From the NCBI GenBank assembly GCA_030671905.1, contig DAOVHK010000012.1, forward strand, positions 1 through 20,237: a stretch of 20,237 bases of DNA, given 5' to 3'. The notes beneath the pieces were generated by a model. That model was not told where the DNA came from. It saw only the letters and a list, made by a program, of their open reading frames with translations, and searched no databases. This document shows, piece after piece, positions 1 through 6,081 of this stretch. The first letter of the stretch is position 1. Every line of letters begins with the position of its first letter. Both the position numbers and the translations under genes were made by a program. This DNA comes from Clostridia bacterium (GTDB taxonomy: Bacteria > UBA6262 > WVXT01).

Positions 1-173
1 ACGAACCTGAGGAGATAAGAGGAATTTCAGACATAAAAAACACAATTGGAATAGGGTTAAGAATAAACACTTTCCTCATCCAGATGTTTCCCTTTACGCT
101 CAGGTTAGATTATGGCTGGCGGACGGATAAATTCAGTGGAAAATTCTATTTTTCTCTGGGACCTACTTTTTAA
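1..173 (+). CDS. C-terminal fragment of an outer-membrane beta-barrel protein
   Basis: An open frame enters from the left edge (first full codon at position 3) and stops at TAA 171-173, giving 56 residues. The translation alternates hydrophobic and polar residues in strand-like blocks (GIGLRINTF, FTLRLDYGWR, KFYFSLGPTF) and ends on a terminal phenylalanine. This is the usual C-terminal strand recognised by the BAM machinery in outer-membrane barrels. The pattern is like the last strands of Omp85/surface-antigen barrels, but the family cannot be settled from the tail alone. The start lies outside the window. A separate promoter follows before cstA, so the two genes need not share a transcript. 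Confidence 0.6.
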   Translation, partial: EPEEIRGISDIKNTIGIGLRINTFLIQMFPFTLRLDYGWRTDKFSGKFYFSLGPTF

Positions 174-189
174 ATTTTGTGTAGTGTAG

Positions 190-219
190 TTGACAAGATT
201 TCAGAAATTTATTAATATA
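190..219 (+). promoter_or_regulatory. Sigma-70-type promoter for cstA
   Basis: A perfect TTGACA (190-195) is followed after 18 bases by TAATAT (214-219), which matches four of six -10 positions. Transcription would begin near 226, only a few bases before the ATG at 231, and no Shine-Dalgarno sequence lies between. The cstA transcript may therefore be nearly leaderless. The -35 element is convincing and the -10 less so. Confidence 0.5.
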
Positions 220-230
220 CAAAAATATAA

Positions 231-1868
231 ATGAACTCTCTAATAGTAGCTATTTTTGCCATTCTGCTTCTGGGGTGCGGATTTAAATTTTACGGAAAGA
301 TTATGGAGAAGCTCTGGGACGTTAACCCCCAGAGAAAGACCCCGGCAGTGGAAAGGACAGATGGAATAGATTATGTACCGGCAAAGCATTGGACAATTCT
401 CTTCGGACACCATTTTGCTAGCATTGCCGGGGCCGGACCAATCATCGGACCGGTGATTGCAGTAGCTATTTGGGGATGGGTGCCAGCTCTTATCTGGATA
501 GTAATAGGTTCCATATTTGTAGGTGGGGTTCACGATTTCTCCTGTTTGATGAGCTCTCTAAAACATAAGGGCAGGTCGATTGGCGATGTTGCCGGCTCTA
601 CGATGAGTCATCGGGCAAAAATGCTGTTTGCTACTTTCTTGTGGCTGAGTCTTATTCTGGTGGTGGCAGTGTTTGCTGCTGTTACCAGCAAGACCCTGGT
701 GAGCGAACCGAGAATAGTGATACCTACTTTTGGCCTGATTTTGGTTGCCATTCTTACCGGGCTGATGATTTACAAATGGAGAGTAAACCAGGTAGTGGCA
801 ACATTTATAGGTCTAATTTTACTGGGAAGTCTTCTGATTCTGGGCTACCATTACCCCATATCTCTGGGAGTAGAAGGTAGTACAAAAATCTGGATAGTTA
901 TATTATTATCATATGCGTTTATTGCTTCCATTACTCCGGTAAATATTATTCTTCAACCGCGGGATTATCTGTCCACTTTTATCCTGTTTTTTGGACTAAT
1001 TTTTGGCTATTTAGGACTGTTCTTTTCTCATCCCAGGATGAATACTCCTGCTTTCGTCCACTGGTCTAGCGGTCAAGGAGCTCTCTGGCCAATGCTATTT
1101 GTAATCATTGCCTGTGGAGCAATTTCAGGATTTCATTCATTAATTGCCAGTGGAACAACATCCAAGCAATTGGCAAATGAGAGAGATGCGAAGAAGATTG
1201 CCTATGGAGGAATGATATTGGAAGGTGTTCTGGCCTGCCTGGCTCTTCTTGCTGTAGGAGCGGGTCTCTATTGGTCCGGAGGAGCCGGACGGGAAGGATT
1301 GGTCTATCCAGAATTAATTAAGGAAGGGAACTGGATTGTGACCTTTGCCCGAGGTTTTGGTCGGATAGCAGAACCTCTCCTGGGCAGAACTTTCGGTCCA
1401 TTAGTCGCCATGGTCATGCTGAATAGTTTTGTAATGACCACTTTAGATAGTGGTACAAGAATTAACCGCTATATAACAGAAGAGTTGTTTGGTGAAGGTT
1501 TGAAATGGAAAATATTCCAGAACCGTTATTTTTCTACAGCAGTCATCATTTTCTGTGCAGGATACTTAGCATTTGGCAATTGGAAGGCAATCTGGCCAAT
1601 TTTTGGGGCTTCAAATCAACTGGTAGCAGCGTTGGCTCTTCTGGTAGTTACCACTTATCTCTGGGCGATGAAGAAACCCACAAAATATACAGTCTATCCA
1701 GGGATTTTTGTTCTACTCACTGCCACTGGAGCCCTGATATACCAGGTGCGTGGCTTCATTGTAAATCAGAACTACTTGTTGGCCATAATTGGCGTGATTT
1801 TGCTCATTTTGGCCATTTTTATGGTCAGGGAGGGGGTAATAGTCGTTCGCAAAGTAAAACGGGCCTAA
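231..1868 (+). CDS. cstA: CstA-family peptide transporter (carbon starvation protein A)
   Basis: The 545-residue protein is almost entirely hydrophobic, with about 16 membrane segments, and sits in the inner membrane. It carries the CstA signature near the N terminus: a DG-DYVP stretch (residues 44-50), then HHFASIAGAGPIIGP (60-74) and GVHDF (99-103), with a later GFHSLIASGTTSKQ segment. CstA proteins import peptides, or pyruvate in some species, when carbon is short. E. coli CstA is about 700 residues; this is the shorter form common outside the proteobacteria. The ATG at 231 matches the usual family start (short hydrophobic helix, then FYGK and NP-R-TPA). No ribosome binding site precedes it, which fits the promoter only a few bases upstream. 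Confidence 0.93.
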   Translation: MNSLIVAIFAILLLGCGFKFYGKIMEKLWDVNPQRKTPAVERTDGIDYVPAKHWTILFGHHFASIAGAGPIIGPVIAVAIWGWVPALIWIVIGSIFVGGVHDFSCLMSSLKHKGRSIGDVAGSTMSHRAKMLFATFLWLSLILVVAVFAAVTSKTLVSEPRIVIPTFGLILVAILTGLMIYKWRVNQVVATFIGLILLGSLLILGYHYPISLGVEGSTKIWIVILLSYAFIASITPVNIILQPRDYLSTFILFFGLIFGYLGLFFSHPRMNTPAFVHWSSGQGALWPMLFVIIACGAISGFHSLIASGTTSKQLANERDAKKIAYGGMILEGVLACLALLAVGAGLYWSGGAGREGLVYPELIKEGNWIVTFARGFGRIAEPLLGRTFGPLVAMVMLNSFVMTTLDSGTRINRYITEELFGEGLKWKIFQNRYFSTAVIIFCAGYLAFGNWKAIWPIFGASNQLVAALALLVVTTYLWAMKKPTKYTVYPGIFVLLTATGALIYQVRGFIVNQNYLLAIIGVILLILAIFMVREGVIVVRKVKRA

Positions 1869-1973
1869 AACCCGTTAAATAATCCCTGTCCCTGTCCCGG
1901 AGTGGCTTTCTTTGGAAGCCAGAACTCTTTAAAGCTATAATTTTAATTTTTTCGTGCATTTTGGCCGTTTTTG

Positions 1974-1982
1974 TGATATAAT
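1974..1982 (+). promoter_or_regulatory. Extended -10 promoter for the small Cys-rich gene
   Basis: TGA followed directly by a perfect TATAAT (1977-1982) gives an extended -10 element. No good -35 is seen at the right distance, which extended -10 promoters can do without. The start site would be near 1989, leaving a leader of about 44 bases before the ATG at 2033. Confidence 0.5.
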
Positions 1983-2032
1983 AAAAAATAATCTAGAGGC
2001 GAGAAGCAAAAAGCCCTCAGAAAGGGAGAACT

Positions 2033-2248
2033 ATGGCAGAAGAGTGTGCAATCTGCGAGAAAGATGTAGAGAAGACAGTCAAGTGTCCACTACTAAATAG
2101 AAACACCTGCCTTTCCTGTTGCTTTGCCATATCTTCTGGAAGAGTCGATATGATCCAGAGGATAAGGAAAGAGTATGAGCTGCAAAAGGAAGATATCCTC
2201 AAGGCATGCAGTACTTGTCTGGAAAAGGCCGGAGGAGTGGGAGAATAA
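2033..2248 (+). CDS. Small eight-cysteine protein, probable zinc-binding
   Basis: This 71-residue protein has no signal peptide or membrane segment. Its cysteines are arranged as C5-x2-C8, C18, C26-x2-C29-C30 and C59-x2-C62, enough to bind two zinc ions or an iron-sulfur cluster. The middle (about 37-58) is a charged helix between the metal-binding ends. A Shine-Dalgarno AGGGAG (2023-2028) and an extended -10 promoter precede it, so I regard it as a real gene despite its size. It stands alone between cstA and a gene-poor stretch. I do not recognise a named family. Metal binding is inferred only from cysteine spacing. Confidence 0.75.
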   Translation: MAEECAICEKDVEKTVKCPLLNRNTCLSCCFAISSGRVDMIQRIRKEYELQKEDILKACSTCLEKAGGVGE

Positions 2249-2576
2249 TCCCGTTGTTTAGTAGAGGGAGCTTTCTCACTTTTCCCAACAAAGTACTGCC
2301 ACCTTCTTGAGAAGTCCCGCAAAAAAGGAAAGAACTCCCACCTTTATCACCAATTCAGTAAAAAATTTAGCAGAAAGAGGGATTTTTCTATCCCTTTTAG
2401 CCAAAGTTAAAGTAAATTATAAATATGTATTTGTTTCTTTATGAAATTAGAAGACTTTCAGGTAGAAGTTGATAGTTTGGTTTAAGCCATCTTAAATATT
2501 AAAAGTTAACATAATATCTCTTATATGTCGGAGTGCGACATCTGAGGAGAGAAACTTTGGGGGTCCTTTGGGGGTT
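2249..2576. other. Gene-poor stretch between the Cys-rich and HTH genes
   Basis: I see no coding region here on either strand. It holds one terminator-like hairpin (2375-2398), a short palindrome with 6-bp arms (ATGTCG 2525-2530, CGACAT 2536-2541) and a tandem repeat of CTTTGGGGGT (2555-2564 and 2566-2575) just beyond the stop codon of the HTH gene. The rest is AT-rich and featureless to me. Confidence 0.6.
2375..2398 (+). terminator. Terminator-like hairpin
   Basis: Arms AAGAGGGAT (2375-2383) and ATCCCTTTT (2390-2398) pair over nine positions with one G-T wobble around a six-base loop. The 3' arm itself ends in TTTT. It lies about 127 bases after the Cys-rich gene, and could also work weakly in the other direction for the HTH gene. 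The T-run is short, so the call is tentative. Confidence 0.35.
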
Positions 2577-2774
2577 CTAAAGATTACGTCTTTTCTTATT
2601 AAGTAGTTTCCTTATCTGTTTCAATTTTTCTTCGCTGGGTATAGCCTTTCCGCTCAGCCAGCGCTGGACTGTCCTTGTGCTAACATTGAGCTCCCTGGCT
2701 ATCTCCCCGGTCTTATAATCATAGTATAAGTAGAATTGGTGAAGTTCTTTGAGCTCTTGAAGTTCTTTTTCCAT
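2577..2774 (-). CDS. Small helix-turn-helix DNA-binding protein
   Basis: The 65-residue protein is built almost wholly around a helix-turn-helix: residues 22-48 include TGEIARELNVS, then TRTVQRWLSGKAIPS, the pattern of Xre-like or sigma region-4-like recognition helices. A basic tail (KKRRNL) follows, and a short charged helix precedes it. It probably acts as a small transcriptional regulator, perhaps autoregulatory, since palindromes lie directly upstream. The ATG at 2774 has no clear Shine-Dalgarno sequence, and an in-frame stop lies five codons upstream, so no longer form is possible. Target and partner are unknown. It could be the antitoxin-like half of a pair, but no toxin-like neighbour is visible. 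Confidence 0.7.
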   Translation of the reverse strand: MEKELQELKELHQFYLYYDYKTGEIARELNVSTRTVQRWLSGKAIPSEEKLKQIRKLLNKKRRNL

Positions 2775-2779
2775 AAAAG

Positions 2780-2793
2780 TGGCTATTCAGCCA
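2780..2793. promoter_or_regulatory. Operator-like palindrome just upstream of the HTH gene
   Basis: TGGCT (2780-2784) and AGCCA (2789-2793) form a perfect inverted repeat around four bases, starting six bases before the HTH start codon. The position fits an autoregulatory operator or an RNA hairpin near the start. This is inference from position and symmetry only. Confidence 0.35.
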
Positions 2794-2866
2794 TTTGTAG
2801 GCACAGATTGAATCTGTGCAGTGGACTCCAGAATAATGAGCCATTTTTAATGGGGATGCCTACAAA
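2794..2866. repeat. 73-bp nested palindromic element, cloverleaf-like
   Basis: Ten-base arms TTTGTAGGCA (2794-2803) and TGCCTACAAA (2857-2866) are perfect inverted copies that close a 53-base interior. Inside are three further perfect hairpins: GCACAGATT/AATCTGTGC with one central base (2801-2819, sharing three bases with the outer arm), TGGA/TCCA (2822-2830) and CCATT/AATGG (2841-2853). It lacks tRNA consensus bases (no TTCGA loop). It could be a miniature mobile element, a dispersed palindrome or a structured RNA upstream of the HTH gene. Confidence 0.6.
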
Positions 2867-2916
2867 ATAGGGTATAAAATGGACAGACAGATATATTCGG
2901 ACCAGCTTTTTGAGAA

Positions 2917-2995
2917 AATGCCTTAAAACGCAAAATTCAGCCTTTTTTAAAGGCTTATGCCTTATAAAGGGCCATTTTTACGTCAAAAAGGCATT
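2917..2995. repeat. Second cluster of inverted repeats
   Basis: AATGCCTT (2917-2924) and AAGGCATT (2988-2995) are inverted copies. Between them lies a perfect hairpin AGCCTTT/AAAGGCT with a TTT loop (2939-2955), whose second arm can also pair as AAGGC/GCCTT (2951-2963). It begins where the small membrane protein gene ends and may form its transcript 3' end, but no long T-run follows. Confidence 0.4.
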
Positions 2996-3180
2996 GCCAG
3001 GGCAGAAACAACAAAAAGTAGCTTTAACACAATTATCGTGAGCACTACCAAAAGGATGTAATGAACGATGGCACTACCAATTTTCTTATTTTTTCGGAAC
3101 TCTCTGAAAGCAAATAGTGCCCCGATAATCAGAAGTACTGCTAAGAGGATTACCACAAACCAGAATGACAAACCTGCCAT
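2983..3180 (-). CDS. Small two-helix membrane protein of unknown function
   Basis: The gene encodes 65 residues with two hydrophobic helices (about 4-27 and 42-62) separated by a basic loop (FREFRKNKK). I place the start at ATG 3178-3180. A perfect AGGAGG (3189-3194) precedes it by eight bases, whereas the upstream in-frame GTG (3187-3189) overlaps that ribosome binding site and cannot be the start. The 88-base leader carries two strong hairpins, which suggests regulated or stabilised translation. It lies downstream of the GH57 gene on the same strand and may be its last cistron. No family is recognised; the topology suggests both ends on the same side of the inner membrane. Confidence 0.72.
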   Translation of the reverse strand: MAGLSFWFVVILLAVLLIIGALFAFREFRKNKKIGSAIVHYILLVVLTIIVLKLLFVVSALAMPF

Positions 3181-3188
3181 TTTTCTCA

Positions 3189-3194
3189 CCTCCT
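3189..3194 (-). promoter_or_regulatory. Ribosome binding site deciding the start at 3180
   Basis: On the minus strand this is AGGAGG, eight bases before ATG 3180, inside AGGAGGTGAG. It overlaps the alternative GTG and so excludes it. Its GGTGA can pair with TCACC in the upstream hairpin arm. Confidence 0.8.
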
Positions 3195-3198
3195 TTCA

Positions 3199-3246
3199 GT
3201 CGGTGACCTGCCTGCTCACCGACTCGTACGCGGAGCTTTGCTCCGC
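3199..3246 (-). promoter_or_regulatory. Double hairpin in the leader of the small membrane protein gene
   Basis: Two perfect hairpins lie side by side. One is GCGGAGC/GCTCCGC with a three-base loop (3230-3246) and the other GTCGGTGA/TCACCGAC with a nine-base loop (3199-3223). The second sits directly before the Shine-Dalgarno sequence. The first, just beyond the GH57 stop codon, lacks a T-run and so is not a standard intrinsic terminator. Confidence 0.55.
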
Positions 3247-3268
3247 TACTCCATATTGCGGAAAGTTC

Positions 3269-5467
3269 TCAAACCGACCAGTACTCGAGCGAAAAATCCT
3301 CTCCCGGGACAGGAAAACTTATTGTGCCATGGGAGGGCCATCTTTCGAGTTCCACGTTGTTTCTCTCTAAAACGATTACCATTTCTATTGCCTGGCCAAC
3401 TTTTGCTTTTAAATCGACAAAAGGTATACTCAATTCTATAATTTTCTGATAGCTTATAGAAGTCAAATCTTTAAACTTCTGATAATTCTCCCTGTGTTCT
3501 GCTTGGACTACGTCAAAAAGAGAAAGAGCAAAATTTCCATCCTCAAGCATTTGAATTCTTGCCTGTTGAGGAGATTCCTTGAAGAAATTGATTTTGATTG
3601 CGAGGTCTTTTAAACTTTCGTAAGAAAGTTCCATATTTGTGTCGATGCGCAGATACAAATTGTTCAGGTCGAAGCCATAATAGAAACTTCTGATAATGTT
3701 TCCTCGATGGTGCATCGGTCCTATAATCTCGGAGACATCGTATTGTCCCGCCCCCTGCCATTCGAAATAATCGGTTACTTTACCGTCTAATATAGGGTTT
3801 ATGAAGTCGGTGGGTTCGCGTTTGGGACGGGGTTTCTCGTGACCAGAAATGGCGATGTGTAGCCAATCTGGCACTTTTTCCCCAAGGGAAGTATACACAT
3901 TCATCAGGTGCTTTCGATAGAGATTATCAAAAGCGAGACTATTGACAGAGCGATACTCATCTCCATACCACCAGTTCCAATCGCTACCTTCGGCAATATA
4001 TACCCCCTCTTTCGCTTTCTGTATCTGTTCATGTTTCCCGGGGTCTCTTTCTTCAAAATGGGCTAACATATTACGAGTCCTGGCGAGATAGTCCCAGGCA
4101 AGATTATCCTCCTCATGTCCAATCCACACACAAAAATTGTGATTTATCCAGGAACCGCTCCATAACCTGGGCAGGGAGCCCGGTTTTGTGTGCTTTTCCA
4201 CAAAGTTACTAATCGTTGTCGATTCCAGTAATGGGTCGTCACTGATTGTTTGATAAAGCTTCCTCAGAAAGTCCCCCCCATCATTCTTATAATACTCCCA
4301 GCAGTTCTCTCCATCAAGTATAATGCTCACCAGGTGAGGTCCAGGGAAGTGGCTCACGCGCTTATGAATCTTGTGAAGTTCCTGCATAAAATGCCTCACT
4401 GCCTCATCAGGGGGAACCCCTGCATAGGTAAAACCAATCAGGTCGGATAGTTTCCTATTTCGAAAGACAATTTTTATGGAACTGTCGTCCGTGCTGAACT
4501 GATAGAGCTTATAAAGAATATCGGCATTATGGGGAGAAACACCTATTGAGGATGCTAAAATACCTTCATCAGTGGCAATCCAATCTATTCCTGCCTGGGA
4601 GATTAAAGGAACGATTGCTTCGGAAACCGCACCCTCGGAGGGCCACATCCCCTTCGGTTTCCGGCCGAAGAACTTCTCGTAACAGGTAACTGCTCGTTCA
4701 ATCTGAGCTTTCGCGTCTTCCCTGTGGCGAAACTCTTCTTTGGGCAGAGCGATTTCAGGAGTGGCCATCTTTGCTGCCTTAACGTCAATTAGAAGAGGTA
4801 AAATGGGATGGTAGTAAGGAGTAACGGAAATTTCAATCTGCCCCTGTTCCTGTTTCTCTCGATACTTGCCAATCACTTTCTTCATTATTCCCAGTTGTTT
4901 ATCTATCACCAATCTCTTCTCTTCCTCTGTAAATTCCTCTCCCTTCTTCTCCAATTCTCTAAGTTCAGGGTCTTGCCTTCGTAGACAAGGGTCAATCCAA
5001 CAGAGGTTGAAAAGCAACTGTAAATCTAAAAAATCCTGTGTACTGAACCTTCTCTGAATCTCTTTCAACTCTTCCCCAGCCACATACCTCCCCCTTTGGG
5101 ACAAAAGGTCCCAGTATCGGGGAAAAGGTTTAATCATGTTTTCCCAGTTTGCTGTAAAGAAATTCTGGAGAATAAAAGCCCTCTCTTCCGGGGATAGTTT
5201 ATTGGCGGGTTTTAAAGTCAGGTCCAGAAACTGGTCAGTCAGATTATTCTGGGCATAATCGTTTATTTGGTCTATCAAGGAAGGGACAAGATTGAAATTT
5301 ACATGAATCTTAGGAAAATCGTCTAAGGAGGCTACCATGTCATAATAGTCTTTAATCGCATGAAGCCTCACCCAAGGAAGGACAAACTTGTTTTCCAGGA
5401 GGTCCTTATAATATGGCTGGTGCATATGCCATAAGAATGAAATATGGAGAATGTTACTTTGAGGCAT
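3269..5467 (-). CDS. GH57-family alpha-glucan-acting enzyme (amylase/glucanotransferase type)
   Basis: The 732-residue protein has no signal peptide and is probably cytoplasmic. The GH57 motifs appear in order: HQPY at 16-19, TPYYHPILPL at 216-225, GMWPSEGAVSEA at 273-284 with E278 as likely nucleophile, and SIILDGEN at 381-388 with D385 as likely acid/base. EGSDWNWWYGDE follows at 493-504. Residues from about 550 to 732 form a separate beta-rich domain like the C-terminal sugar-binding domain of glucodextranase-type enzymes. GH57 enzymes hydrolyse, branch or transfer alpha-1,4-glucans; which of these applies is not decided by the motifs. It starts seven bases after the upstream barrel gene, whose lysine-tail codons (AAG/AAA) supply the only purine-rich stretch before the ATG. 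Confidence 0.9.
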   Translation of the reverse strand: MPQSNILHISFLWHMHQPYYKDLLENKFVLPWVRLHAIKDYYDMVASLDDFPKIHVNFNLVPSLIDQINDYAQNNLTDQFLDLTLKPANKLSPEERAFILQNFFTANWENMIKPFPRYWDLLSQRGRYVAGEELKEIQRRFSTQDFLDLQLLFNLCWIDPCLRRQDPELRELEKKGEEFTEEEKRLVIDKQLGIMKKVIGKYREKQEQGQIEISVTPYYHPILPLLIDVKAAKMATPEIALPKEEFRHREDAKAQIERAVTCYEKFFGRKPKGMWPSEGAVSEAIVPLISQAGIDWIATDEGILASSIGVSPHNADILYKLYQFSTDDSSIKIVFRNRKLSDLIGFTYAGVPPDEAVRHFMQELHKIHKRVSHFPGPHLVSIILDGENCWEYYKNDGGDFLRKLYQTISDDPLLESTTISNFVEKHTKPGSLPRLWSGSWINHNFCVWIGHEEDNLAWDYLARTRNMLAHFEERDPGKHEQIQKAKEGVYIAEGSDWNWWYGDEYRSVNSLAFDNLYRKHLMNVYTSLGEKVPDWLHIAISGHEKPRPKREPTDFINPILDGKVTDYFEWQGAGQYDVSEIIGPMHHRGNIIRSFYYGFDLNNLYLRIDTNMELSYESLKDLAIKINFFKESPQQARIQMLEDGNFALSLFDVVQAEHRENYQKFKDLTSISYQKIIELSIPFVDLKAKVGQAIEMVIVLERNNVELERWPSHGTISFPVPGEDFSLEYWSV

Positions 5468-5474
5468 TTTACGA

Positions 5475-6020
5475 CTATTTCTTCTTCTTCTTTTTAGCAG
5501 GCTTTTTAACCGGCTTTGCTTTCTTCTTTATAGGTTTTTTAACCTTTTTCGAACCACCAAAGTAGTAATGCACAACGACCCGGCCATAAGTTGTGGCGAA
5601 AGCTGAAGCAGCGCTTTGATAATAGAGACCGATTTCCGCTCCCAGACCCAAATTGGGAAGCTGCATCATAAAATACTCCACCCCGGCAAATGGACCTACA
5701 GAAAAATTATCAGCCGCGTTCTGTCTTAAGTCTACACCAATTTCTGCCCCTAAATACAAATTCATGCTCTTTTCGTCTTTAGCCTTACAGAGTATTCTTC
5801 CTCCCAGAAGAAATTCGCTGTTGGCCGTCTCCAGACGGAAGTTAATAACCGGGTTCACGGCAAGTTTCTCAGTCAACCAATACCTGAAGGACCAACCGTC
5901 CAGAGGTGAAAGAGCAGAAAAACCCACGCCTAATCTCTTCTTCAGACTAACCGCTTCCCCCTTAAGGGGCAAGCAGAAAAGAATACTTACCATTACCAAG
6001 CCAACTACTAATTTTTTCAT
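5475..6020 (-). CDS. Small outer-membrane beta-barrel-like protein with a lysine-rich tail
   Basis: A signal peptide (1-23, ending KGEA) precedes a domain of alternating strands (about 28-154) with glycine turns such as LGVGFSALSPLDGW and GAEIGVDLR, like eight-stranded OmpA/OmpW-type barrels. The last strand, VVVHYYF (148-154), ends in phenylalanine like a barrel's closing strand. After it comes a tail of about 27 residues made almost only of lysine, proline, valine and alanine. If the barrel is right, the tail would hang in the periplasm, where it could bind anionic peptidoglycan or lipids. An AGGAGG lies five bases before the ATG. It is co-directional with the porin upstream and the GH57 gene downstream. 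Its role is unknown. Confidence 0.75.
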   Translation of the reverse strand: MKKLVVGLVMVSILFCLPLKGEAVSLKKRLGVGFSALSPLDGWSFRYWLTEKLAVNPVINFRLETANSEFLLGGRILCKAKDEKSMNLYLGAEIGVDLRQNAADNFSVGPFAGVEYFMMQLPNLGLGAEIGLYYQSAASAFATTYGRVVVHYYFGGSKKVKKPIKKKAKPVKKPAKKKKKK

Positions 6021-6081
6021 TTTACCTCCTTTGATTTAATTGCCTTTCTTTACCCACAAGATTATCCCCCTGTGGTGGGCA

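Noticed and set aside
1858..1920. Two small hairpins after cstA (AACGGG/CCCGTT and GGCTTTC/GGAAGCC) as a terminator
   Set aside because: The stems are short and neither is followed by a T-run; the first overlaps the stop codon.
2017..2322. Minus-strand open frame of 101 codons opposite the Cys-rich gene
   Set aside because: The plus-strand gene has a promoter, a ribosome binding site and regular cysteine spacing; the antisense frame has none of these.
2794..2866. Cloverleaf-like element as a tRNA gene
   Set aside because: It has no TTCGA T-loop, no AGTTGG-type D-loop and no seven-base anticodon loop with T at position 33, and its outer stem is ten bases.
3181..3189. GTG at 3187-3189 as start of the small membrane protein
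   Set aside because: It overlaps the perfect AGGAGG that serves the ATG at 3180.
3230..3246. GCGGAGC/GCTCCGC hairpin as the terminator of the GH57 gene
   Set aside because: The stem is strong, but no T-run follows on the minus strand, so read-through into the next gene is more likely.
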